A stretch of 12,923 nt of DNA, from positions 1 through 12,923 of the forward strand of contig JALNVY010000044.1 in assembly GCA_023231165.1 (NCBI GenBank), read 5' to 3'. This DNA comes from Syntrophales bacterium (lineage in GTDB: Bacteria > Desulfobacterota > Syntrophia > Syntrophales > UBA8958). The notes below the pieces were generated by a model. It was not told the DNA's origin and ran no database searches. It saw nothing but the letters and a program-made list of their open reading frames with translations. Positions 6,856 through 12,923 of the stretch are shown here, in pieces; position 1 is the first letter of the stretch, and each line of letters begins with the position of its first letter. The translations under genes were made by a program, and so were the position numbers.

Positions 6856-7950
6856 ATGGGCTTTCGTTGTGGAATTATCGGCCTTCCTAATGTTGGAAAA
6901 TCAACCATCTTCAACGCCCTTACTGCTGCGGGGGCCGAAGTGGCCAATTATCCGTTCTGCACCATCGATCCCAATATCGGGATAGTTGCCGTTCCAGATC
7001 CACGTCTTGACCAAATCGCAACAATTCTTCACCATCCGAAAAAGACATATACCTCCATGGAATTCCTTGATATCGCCGGCCTTGTTAAGGGAGCGAGCCG
7101 GGGAGAGGGACTGGGAAACAAGTTTCTCGGCCATATCCGGGAAGTTGATGCCGTGGTCCATATCGTCAGGTGCTTTGACAACCCCGATGTTGTCCATGTT
7201 GACGGGATGGTCGATCCCGTCCGCGACATTGAAATAATCAATACGGAATTAATGCTTGCCGATCTGGAGACTCTTGAAAAACGTCTCGCTGTAATTGATA
7301 AGAAGACCAAGGCTGGCGATAAATCCGCTGCTCATGACATGGAGTCGATGCGTATTTTTCAGGACGCCCTGGGAAGGGGGATTCCTTGCCGCAATTTTTC
7401 TTTGGAGGCGGGAAAATCGGCCGCATTGAAAGATCTTCACTTATTGACTGATAAGAAGGTCCTTTATGTGGCGAATGTCAGTGAGGCGGTTCTGAAATGT
7501 GGCCAAGGCTACATACAAGAAGTTAAAGAAATTGCCGAAAAAGAAGGATCATCTGTCATTACAATCTGCGGAGACCTCGAAGCGGAGATCGCAGAATTGG
7601 CGGTGGATGAACGGACAGTTTTCCTTGCGGATCTGGGTCTCCATGAATCTGGTCTGGAGCAGCTTATCAGGGAAGGCTACAAACTTCTCGGGTTAATTAC
7701 TTTTTACACCACCGTCGGGCCGGAATTGCGCGCTTGGACAATTCCCAAGGGGACACGCGCGCCGATGGCAGCAGGCAAGATTCACACCGACATGGAAAGG
7801 GGATTTATCAGGGCTGAAATCCTGCATTATGCCGACTTCCTTGCCGTAGATAGTATTACCCAGGCCAGGGAGAGAGGGTTGATCCGTTCAGAGGGGAAGG
7901 ACTATGAACTCAGGGATGGTGATATTGTACTCTTCAGATTTAATGTATAA
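6856..7950 (+). CDS. ychF: YchF, ribosome-associated ATPase of the OBG family
   Basis: The product is 364 residues, the typical length. The P-loop is GLPNVGKST (9-17), followed by the DIAGLV switch (72-77), the glycine-rich SRGEGLGNKF (81-90) and NVSE (207-210) in place of the usual GTPase NKxD. That last feature is the hallmark by which YchF prefers ATP. A helical coiled-coil insert covers about 125-195 and a C-terminal TGS domain about 279-362 (FYTTVGPELRAWTIPKG). The protein binds ribosomes and the stress response, with roles in translation and redox tolerance. The start is supported by AAAGGAG 7 nt upstream. The stop codon overlaps the T-run of the minus-strand terminator from the opposite gene. 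Confidence 0.97.
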   Translation: MGFRCGIIGLPNVGKSTIFNALTAAGAEVANYPFCTIDPNIGIVAVPDPRLDQIATILHHPKKTYTSMEFLDIAGLVKGASRGEGLGNKFLGHIREVDAVVHIVRCFDNPDVVHVDGMVDPVRDIEIINTELMLADLETLEKRLAVIDKKTKAGDKSAAHDMESMRIFQDALGRGIPCRNFSLEAGKSAALKDLHLLTDKKVLYVANVSEAVLKCGQGYIQEVKEIAEKEGSSVITICGDLEAEIAELAVDERTVFLADLGLHESGLEQLIREGYKLLGLITFYTTVGPELRAWTIPKGTRAPMAAGKIHTDMERGFIRAEILHYADFLAVDSITQARERGLIRSEGKDYELRDGDIVLFRFNV

Positions 7951-7990
7951 AAAAGGCGGATGGAAAAGGAGGGACTTAAACCATCCGCCT
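7949..7990 (-). terminator. Intrinsic terminator hairpin with anti-Shine-Dalgarno loop
   Basis: A perfect 10-bp stem (AGGCGGATGG 7954-7963 with CCATCCGCCT 7981-7990) and a 17-nt loop are followed on the minus strand by six T residues (7954-7949), the classical Rho-independent layout. On the plus strand no T-run follows, so termination is directed mainly at leftward transcripts. The minus-strand loop holds GTCCCTCCTTTT. Confidence 0.8.
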
Positions 7991-8084
7991 GTATATAAAC
8001 TGAAAGGGGCTGTTAAATGCTCCCTCTCAGATCGCCCATTAAGGGGGCCGGTGGGTGGAAAGGAGGGACCAAAACCACCCACCG
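7949..8084 (-). ncRNA. Candidate 3'-derived small RNA with two anti-SD hairpin loops
   Basis: Transcribed leftward, this 136-nt region folds into three hairpins. The first (8084-8049) has a perfect 10-bp stem CGGTGGGTGG/CCACCCACCG and a 16-nt loop. The middle one (8030-8000) is imperfect, with CTGA/TCAG ends around an AGGGG/TCCCT pairing. The last (7990-7954) is the terminator. The outer two stems differ completely, yet both loops contain GTCCCTCCTTT, including CCTCCTTT, identical to the 3' tail of 16S rRNA and complementary to Shine-Dalgarno sequences. Such loops are the hallmark of 'cuckoo' RNAs (CcsR, alpha-r14) of alphaproteobacteria. The RNA may be released from the mRNA of the small protein gene at 8114-8326, or transcribed alone. 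The strand is assigned from the terminator. Confidence 0.55.
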
Positions 8085-8113
8085 ACATTGAAAAACAACA
8101 TTTTAACGCATGA

Positions 8114-8326
8114 TTACTCAGGTAGAAAGAAGGTAACGCTCTTGTCTTCTATCACCTCTTTGTTTTTTTGATCACCTGTTTCATCCATGGTTAACTTTTG
8201 ATCAACTTTGCCGCTATCTACAGAAAGAAAAAAATCATAAACCTTTTGCCTGTCAAGCCTGATATTTCCAACGCCTTCTTTTATACCTGAGTCCTGCCGT
8301 GAATGATTTTTCTCTTCCTCGCTCAT
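8114..8326 (-). CDS. Small acidic protein of unknown function, probably sigma-54 controlled
   Basis: The product is 70 residues with 16 acidic and 11 basic residues, no signal peptide, membrane segment or cysteine, and no recognised domain. The centre, LDRQKVYDFFLSVD, is the likeliest folded part and the chain ends VTFFLPE. A -24/-12 promoter lies just upstream and predicts a 5' leader of about 26 nt ending at this ATG, which supports the gene. The ribosome-binding site is poor, a point against it. The 3' end is 29 nt from the first anti-SD hairpin, so this gene and the candidate RNA probably share a transcript. It may be a stress or regulatory peptide, or mainly a carrier for the RNA. Confidence 0.5.
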   Translation of the reverse strand: MSEEEKNHSRQDSGIKEGVGNIRLDRQKVYDFFLSVDSGKVDQKLTMDETGDQKNKEVIEDKSVTFFLPE

Positions 8327-8362
8327 CTATGAAATCTATGTCTTATTTTTGCAAATATGGAA

Positions 8363-8378
8363 TGCAACTTCGATGCCA
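8363..8378 (-). promoter_or_regulatory. Sigma-54 (-24/-12) promoter
   Basis: The minus strand reads TGGCATCGAAGTTGCA, matching the TGGCAY-N5-TTGCA consensus with correct GG-to-GC spacing. Transcription should start near 8352 and run into the small gene at 8326-8114. A sigma-54 activator is encoded next door on the same strand. Confidence 0.75.
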
Positions 8379-8398
8379 CAACAAGAAATATAAATTCG

Positions 8399-8434
8399 GA
8401 TAATCTTTTTACAAGTTAAATGATAATCTTTTTA
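8399..8434. repeat. Two 13-bp direct repeats upstream of the sigma-54 promoter
   Basis: GATAATCTTTTTA occurs at 8399-8411 and 8422-8434, with starts 23 bp apart, in an AT-rich tract between the enhancer-like sites and the promoter. It may bind a regulator or IHF-like bending protein that brings activator and polymerase together. Chance is possible in such AT-rich DNA. Confidence 0.4.
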
Positions 8435-8597
8435 TGTATTTTATATTTTATAATATCATATAATAGGCAGCTCAGGCCCAAATTTTAAAATATGATTTTC
8501 GGATTTAATGGGAAGCCTCAGGAGGCAAGCGTGCGAATATCGAACATCTGCCATTGATGGAACCGTGGGAGTTGCTTGTTACAGGCCTTTAGTAATT

Positions 8598-8633
8598 TGT
8601 GCATATTTCGCACGGCATGTGCATATTTCGCAC
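8598..8633. promoter_or_regulatory. Tandem 16-bp enhancer-like sites for the sigma-54 activator
   Basis: TGTGCATATTTCGCAC occurs exactly twice, at 8598-8613 and 8618-8633, with starts 20 bp apart (two helical turns). Each copy has dyad arms GTGC/GCAC around a 7-bp centre, as expected for a Fis-type HTH dimer site. They lie about 245-280 bp upstream of the predicted sigma-54 start, a normal distance for upstream activating sequences, and 12 bp past the activator's stop codon. A partial copy, GTGCGAATAT, is at 8531-8540. Confidence 0.65.
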
Positions 8634-8644
8634 AAGTCACGTTC

Positions 8645-10807
8645 TCAGGGCAGTTTTTGGGTCAGGTTATTAAATTTCTTCTGTTCTCTGATGAATTTGT
8701 ATCTGGAAATACCTAACTGCTTAGCTGCCTCTGACTTGTTTCCACCCGATTTGATAAGGGCGTTTTTCAATATTTTTGATTTGACATCTTTGACGATTTT
8801 GTCTGTTACTACATCATAATTGATCCCATCCAACGGCAACTGTTGAAGAAACGGTTCAATTTTGATCTCAACACCTTTCTGGTCCAGAGACTTTAACTCG
8901 GAGGGCATGTTATCAGGGTTTATAACTGTTCCCAAACTCTTTAGAATCATGATCCTTTCGATGATATTTTTTAATTCTCTGACGTTTCCCGGCCATGGAT
9001 AAGCCTGAAGGATCATTTCAGCGTCTCTGCTGAATCCCTTGACGCGTTTACTGAATTTCTTATTGAATTCCTGGACGAAGTACCGTGCCAGCATAATTAC
9101 ATCGTCTGCCCGTTCCCGCAGGGGGGGAATCAATACCGGAACGACGCTGATACGATAATACAGATCTTCTCGGAAAGCTCCTTTGGCCACCATATTGCTG
9201 AGATCACGATTGGTTGAAAATACAAAGCGAACGTCATTGGGAATATTTTCATTCCCACCCAGGCGCCGGATATGTCCGTCCTCAAGCATCCGCAGAAACT
9301 TTGCCTGAAGCTGGATCGGCATCTCCCCTATTTCATCGAGCAAAATTGTTCCCCCGTTGCAATATTCGAGGAGCCCGATCTTTCTTTTTCTGGCATCGGT
9401 AAAAGCCCCGGCCTCATAGCCAAAAAGTTCGCTCTCCAGGAGGGTGGGGGGTATTGCCGCACAGTTGATGTCCACGAAAGGTTTCAGGCTCCGGTGCGAA
9501 TGCCGGTGAATGGCCCGGGCGATGAGTTCCTTGCCCGTTCCGCTTTCTCCCTGGATGAGAATGTTAGTATCATGGCCCGCCACATCAGCAATGACATGAA
9601 AGATATCAATCATTTTTTGCGATTTGCCAAGGATATCGTGGAACCCCATGATCTGGTCTTCCCTTTCCTTGAGTTTCTCAACCTCCGACTTTAAGCTTTC
9701 CGCCTCACGGGAGAGCAGCGAATGCATGATGGCGTTGTCATAAGAAGTAGCGGCATTTTTGACAAGGACATCAAGGATATTGATCTGATCAGGGGTGTAA
9801 ACGCCCTTTTGCTTCGCAAGATAGAGGGCGCCGACAAATTTATTCTTGATTTGGAAAGGAATGGCAATTTCTGATGGAAATCCCGCAAACATGAGCTGGC
9901 TATTTTCTTCACCGGAAGCCTGCCTCACAACAATCGTATCGCCTTCGATCGCCTCTTTGATAATGCTCGTGCCGATCTTTTTATCGCATTCCTCTTTGCC
10001 TTCAATGAAGATATGCTCTCCATCATTAACAAGGCATCGATTTCTTTCAATATCCCAAACATAACCCATGACGCGCTCCGCACAGGCAATTTTCAGGGCA
10101 CTGTTGAATACAATTTCAAGTATGCGATTATCAAGAGAATAACCCTGATTGAGCCCCGAAACTGCTTCCTGGAGAACCATCAACTGACGGATCTTCTCGG
10201 CATTCGTCTCCAGGAGTCTGGCATTATGAATGATGACGCTAACCTGGTTGGAAAAGGTAAGAAAGAGATTTATTTCCTCGGCGAAAAAATGTACCTCCTC
10301 CTTACGCCAAGCGGCAAGAATGCCGATAACATAATCTCCGATCTTCAGGGGCGCGCAGACGATGGAACCATTACCGACAATTTTCGTGAGCATCCTGTCG
10401 GTATCCGTAATCCTTGGATCCGTAGCAGCATCTCTGATGGTAATCAGGTCTCCGGATCGCGCTACCTTAGTAGCCAGGCATTCATGTACTTTTATGTTTA
10501 ATGGTGTTTTGAAGGCAATTATGGCTTCTTCCTCGTTGTAATTCTTTACTACTCTCGCCACCAGGTACTGTTGTGATTCATCAAAAAGACGAATAATGCC
10601 CCGGTCAAAACCGATGGCGTCAATCAGTTCATCGAGAATTTTCGCAAGAATCTCATCCTGATTGGCCTGAGCAGTCAGCAGGTTACTGATCCTGAAAATG
10701 CTTTTCAGGAGTTTGTCCTTGTCGAGGAGAGGATCAGGCACCAAGTCTGAAAGTTCGATCATCCCGTCGGTTACGGAAGGAAAGGGCTTGAATTCTGTCA
10801 CCACCAT
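8645..10807 (-). CDS. Sigma-54-dependent transcriptional activator, GAF-GAF-AAA+-Fis
   Basis: The product is 720 residues. Two GAF sensor domains cover about 46-200 and 220-360, followed by a short coiled coil (365-385). The AAA+ ATPase covers about 391-620: Walker A GESGTGKE (420-427), Walker B ILLDEIGEM (488-496) and REDLYYRI (546-553) with arginine fingers. The L1 loop is GAFTDA (467-472) instead of the canonical GAFTGA that touches sigma-54. A Fis-type HTH lies at about 672-712 (GGNKSEAAKQLGISRYKF). There is no phospho-receiver domain, so the signal is probably a small ligand or redox state sensed by the GAF domains, as in FhlA or NorR. The ATG at 10807 has AAAGG upstream and follows the CNB gene by 12 nt. 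The likely target is the -24/-12 promoter downstream. Confidence 0.92.
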   Translation of the reverse strand: MVVTEFKPFPSVTDGMIELSDLVPDPLLDKDKLLKSIFRISNLLTAQANQDEILAKILDELIDAIGFDRGIIRLFDESQQYLVARVVKNYNEEEAIIAFKTPLNIKVHECLATKVARSGDLITIRDAATDPRITDTDRMLTKIVGNGSIVCAPLKIGDYVIGILAAWRKEEVHFFAEEINLFLTFSNQVSVIIHNARLLETNAEKIRQLMVLQEAVSGLNQGYSLDNRILEIVFNSALKIACAERVMGYVWDIERNRCLVNDGEHIFIEGKEECDKKIGTSIIKEAIEGDTIVVRQASGEENSQLMFAGFPSEIAIPFQIKNKFVGALYLAKQKGVYTPDQINILDVLVKNAATSYDNAIMHSLLSREAESLKSEVEKLKEREDQIMGFHDILGKSQKMIDIFHVIADVAGHDTNILIQGESGTGKELIARAIHRHSHRSLKPFVDINCAAIPPTLLESELFGYEAGAFTDARKRKIGLLEYCNGGTILLDEIGEMPIQLQAKFLRMLEDGHIRRLGGNENIPNDVRFVFSTNRDLSNMVAKGAFREDLYYRISVVPVLIPPLRERADDVIMLARYFVQEFNKKFSKRVKGFSRDAEMILQAYPWPGNVRELKNIIERIMILKSLGTVINPDNMPSELKSLDQKGVEIKIEPFLQQLPLDGINYDVVTDKIVKDVKSKILKNALIKSGGNKSEAAKQLGISRYKFIREQKKFNNLTQKLP

Positions 10808-10819
10808 AGGCCTTTACGA

Positions 10820-11332
10820 TTATACTTCCTTCAGAATGATACTGAGGGCCGTCGTCAGTTTGACCGTTTCCTCATCTGATTTCCTCAGGCGGGTACTCAC
10901 AATTCTTGCCAGATTCAGCAGGATTCTGTATCCCAGGGCGCAATCACCCTCCGCCAAATTCAGGAAATCGTCCTTGCGAATTTCGTAGAGAGTACAGTCC
11001 GTAACAGCCTTGATTGTCGCTGTCCGTCTCTGGGCCTCGAGAAGGGCAATTTCTCCGAATACCGCATGATCACGGGCATCGAGTCGGGTAAATACCTTAT
11101 TGTTCGCGGTGTCCTGTTCATCATCGAAATCACCGAGTATCAGGCTTTTCACCACCTCAACCGTTCCTTCCATCATGATATACATGGTATCGCCAATATC
11201 GCCCTCTTTCATGATGATGGCTCCGACAGGGAAGGATACACGGCGGGCAATATTAATGATTTCCCTGATCTGATCAGGTGAGATGTCCCTGAAAATTTCC
11301 GGTTCTTTTAATAAAGTCGCTTCATCCTGCAT
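10820..11332 (-). CDS. Stand-alone cyclic-nucleotide-binding-domain protein
   Basis: The product is 170 residues from the ATG at 11332, with AGAGG about 7 nt upstream; a TTG at 11350 would add six residues. Residues 10-125 form a cNMP-binding beta barrel (IIMKEGDIGDTMYIMMEGTVEV). The phosphate-binding cassette is FGEIALLEAQRRTA (92-105), with the Glu and Arg that usually contact cyclic nucleotide. An acidic insert (about 64-82, GDFDDEQDTANN) sits in the loop before the cassette. The C-terminal 45 residues are helical with no Crp-type HTH, so it probably acts by protein contact. Lying between a K+ channel and a sigma-54 activator, it may supply a ligand input to either; this is inference. Confidence 0.85.
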   Translation of the reverse strand: MQDEATLLKEPEIFRDISPDQIREIINIARRVSFPVGAIIMKEGDIGDTMYIMMEGTVEVVKSLILGDFDDEQDTANNKVFTRLDARDHAVFGEIALLEAQRRTATIKAVTDCTLYEIRKDDFLNLAEGDCALGYRILLNLARIVSTRLRKSDEETVKLTTALSIILKEV

Positions 11333-11367
11333 GGATACGCCTCTGTACAATACAATATGTGATCGGT

Positions 11368-12555
11368 CTATAATTCAGGCATAGATCTGGAAAGGACAAC
11401 CGCCATGTCGTCCGCCGCAATCATATAATCATCATCGGGATTGATATTGATCTTCACGGCGTCCTTTTCCACGGAAAATTCCTTCTTTGATTCACGGATC
11501 TTTTCCCTGATAAAGGTGTCAATCATCGATGTATTATCGGAAAGAATATCCTCTAATTTAATGGCCTTTTTTTCCTTCATTATTCCGATTAAAATAGCAT
11601 GATCCTTCTCTCGATAATAAGACGATAATTCTTTAAACGGCTTGTTAACAAACATGCCGGGAATGTGCGTACGCCAGAGTTTGTTCTTGTCCCCAAGAGA
11701 AACGATGCTGGATATCACTCTGGGCAGGCCCGGGGAATTAATGGCACTGGCTAGTAAAGAGCCGATATGTTCGCCCCGAACAACAATCTCATCCACATTG
11801 GCTCTCTTGAGATGAGGGCGACTTTCTCCGTCCAGGAGTTCGGCAATTGTCTTGACATGAGGAGCAAGTGATTTTACGGTCAAGGCCGCCAGAGCGGTCC
11901 TTTCATCACTACGCTCGCGAGGATGCCCACCTGACTGATCCGCCATGATCAAAACAAACGTGGCCTGGGAAATATTGGCCCGGACCAAGACCTCCTCATG
12001 CACATAATCCCCCCGTAGAAATTTCAAGTTGTAACGGCTGTATTTAGGACCAAGGGTCTCGATCTCATCCACGGTCAATTCGTTGATCAACACAATGAGC
12101 TTCTCCCTCATGGCGCCATAGGTCGTAAGACCCTGAATGACGTTGTCCGTATGCTGGTTCCATCCGCAGATAATTATATGTTCCTTAGCTTTGATAGTCT
12201 CCAATCCCCTGCCCTCCTTCATTCTTCTCTCTATAAAGGTCGACGCAATGGTTGCGGTAAATAGCGACATCAGACCTACTCCCGTGAAAATGAGAAAGAT
12301 CCCCACCATTCTCCCCCCCATGGTGACGGGATACTTATCTCCATAACCGACCGTCCCCATGGTCACAATGGCCCACCAGATACCATCCCAAACGGTGTTG
12401 ATATTGGATCCCGACCCGACGTTTTCGAAATAATGAACCGCCAGAGCGCTCATAAAGAGAATCGCCAGGGTAATCGCCGCTACTTGAACAATGGTTTTTC
12501 TGTAGATACCGGAGAGGATCTTAATGAATTGCTGAATAGACCTCATCCGCCCCAT
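11368..12555 (-). CDS. Two-TM potassium channel with RCK (TrkA-N) domain
   Basis: The product is 395 residues. TM1 is about 22-42, the pore helix about 55-67, the selectivity filter TVGYGD 68-73 and TM2 about 82-108: the MthK-type ion-channel core in the inner membrane. A cytoplasmic RCK Rossmann domain starts at HIIICGWNQHTDNVI (126-140). Its dinucleotide loop is unusual (GWNQHT rather than GxGxxG), as is common in channel-linked RCK domains that bind ions instead of NAD. The C-terminal part (about 270-395) resembles an RCK_C or linker region. The gene starts 2 nt after the fusA stop, with AAGG 7 nt upstream of the ATG. It precedes the cyclic-nucleotide-binding gene, although the channel itself has no CNB domain. 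Confidence 0.92.
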   Translation of the reverse strand: MGRMRSIQQFIKILSGIYRKTIVQVAAITLAILFMSALAVHYFENVGSGSNINTVWDGIWWAIVTMGTVGYGDKYPVTMGGRMVGIFLIFTGVGLMSLFTATIASTFIERRMKEGRGLETIKAKEHIIICGWNQHTDNVIQGLTTYGAMREKLIVLINELTVDEIETLGPKYSRYNLKFLRGDYVHEEVLVRANISQATFVLIMADQSGGHPRERSDERTALAALTVKSLAPHVKTIAELLDGESRPHLKRANVDEIVVRGEHIGSLLASAINSPGLPRVISSIVSLGDKNKLWRTHIPGMFVNKPFKELSSYYREKDHAILIGIMKEKKAIKLEDILSDNTSMIDTFIREKIRESKKEFSVEKDAVKININPDDDYMIAADDMAVVLSRSMPEL

Positions 12556-12557
12556 AG

Positions 12558-12923
12558 TTATGCCTTGTCATAGACGAGAAAATGCATGGAGAAGATTGCC
12601 CGCCCCTGGGTTGCCGAGCGAAGATCCGTCGAATAACCGAAGAGGGCTTTAAGAGGGACCTTCGCCCGGATTTCACTGACGGGCCCCTTTGGGCTTATGG
12701 ACTGGACCTCCCCGCGCCGGGCATTGATGTCACCGATAACATCTCCCATAAATTCACTGGGCGTTATAATATCCACCACCATAATCGGTTCCAGCAATAG
12801 TGGGTCCCCCTGGGAACAACCATCCCGGAAGGCAGTGGAAGCGGCAATTTTATATCCCAGGGCAGATGATTCTCCATCTTTAAAGGACCCGCCCTTGACA
12901 ATGACCTCCACATCCACTACGGG
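12558..12923 (-). CDS. fusA: Elongation factor G, C-terminal part (cut by the window edge)
   Basis: The last 121 codons are visible; the frame stays open through the right edge (PVVDVEVIVKGGSF). The stretch covers the end of domain IV and domain V, with the family-typical SALGYKIAASTAFRDG, LLEPIMVVDIITPSEFMGDV and INARRGEVQSI. EF-G is the GTPase that moves tRNA and mRNA through the ribosome; domain IV enters the A site. Close agreement with standard EF-G motifs suggests a translation factor rather than a distant resistance paralogue, but the G domain is outside the window. It is probably the first gene of the channel-CNB-activator operon. Confidence 0.9.
   Translation of the reverse strand, partial: PVVDVEVIVKGGSFKDGESSALGYKIAASTAFRDGCSQGDPLLLEPIMVVDIITPSEFMGDVIGDINARRGEVQSISPKGPVSEIRAKVPLKALFGYSTDLRSATQGRAIFSMHFLVYDKA

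Larger units (their letters stand above)
8327..8644. other. Regulatory intergenic region between activator and small gene
   Basis: This 318-bp stretch has no convincing gene. It carries, in the direction of leftward transcription, the tandem 16-bp sites, a partial copy of the same site (8531-8540), the AT-rich 13-bp repeats and the -24/-12 promoter. No T-run terminator is seen for the activator operon, so some read-through into the small gene is possible. Confidence 0.6.

Noticed and set aside
7954..8084. Plus-strand CsrA/RsmA-sponge RNA with GGA loops
   Set aside because: On the plus strand the loops show AAGGAGGGA, which could bind CsrA, but no T-run terminator follows on that strand, whereas the minus strand has a T6 run; there are also only two such loops. 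Not excluded, but the minus strand is favoured.
9272..10501. Long plus-strand frames (9272-9694, 10013-10501)
   Set aside because: They are antisense to the GAF and AAA+ coding region of the sigma-54 activator and resemble no family.
1..12923. CRISPR array or complete rRNA/tRNA genes
   Set aside because: No regularly spaced repeat-spacer pattern and no recognisable rRNA or tRNA sequence was seen on reading either strand.

Overview
The window looks like chromosomal DNA of a Gram-negative deltaproteobacterium in the broad sense (Desulfobacterota, perhaps Syntrophales). The evidence is an outer-membrane barrel protein and a lipoprotein, SpmA/SpmB outside an obvious sporulation locus, a GAF-AAA+-Fis sigma-54 activator, and an integrase of a type I associate with that group. 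The taxon is inferred from protein style only; there is no rRNA or other marker here.

Left third (1 to about 3400): accessory DNA. The right end of an IS3-type insertion sequence (transposase tail plus terminal repeat, 2-123) has cut a leftward gene whose C-terminus was entering a nucleoside-deoxyribosyltransferase/TIR-like fold. After a gene-poor stretch of about 0.9 kb, with a near-perfect inverted repeat carrying two DnaA boxes and a set of TAGAGAGT repeats, comes a compact rightward module: small CxxC protein, excisionase-like HTH protein and complete tyrosine recombinase, the last two overlapping by 203 nt. The module probably marks the end of an integrated element; no attachment site is proved.

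Middle (3467-7950): ordinary chromosomal genes. Leftward are an outer-membrane barrel protein, with a recognisable sigma-70 promoter, and a YgdI/YgdR-like lipoprotein. Rightward are an exported alpha/beta hydrolase, spmA-spmB (overlapping ATGA) and ychF.

Right part (7949-12923), all leftward: the C-terminal part of fusA, a two-TM K+ channel with RCK domain, a stand-alone cyclic-nucleotide-binding-domain protein and a GAF-GAF-AAA+-Fis sigma-54 activator, with gaps of 2, 35 and 12 nt and so probably one operon. Just beyond the activator's stop codon lie two identical 16-bp sites 20 bp apart, then a textbook -24/-12 promoter, a small acidic protein of unknown function, and a structured 3' region.

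The most interesting signal is that 3' region. On the minus strand two strong hairpins with unrelated stems present the same loop core, GTCCCTCCTTT, which contains CCTCCTTT, the 16S rRNA anti-Shine-Dalgarno tail. The second hairpin ends in a T6 run and works as an intrinsic terminator. A middle hairpin carries GAGGGA, which could pair with the loops. I propose a sigma-54-controlled unit made of activator, enhancer repeats, -24/-12 promoter, small protein and a 3'-derived anti-SD ('cuckoo'-like) RNA. It recalls alphaproteobacterial CcsR/alpha-r14 RNAs but is in an apparently unrelated lineage. The motifs are seen in the sequence; the function is inference.
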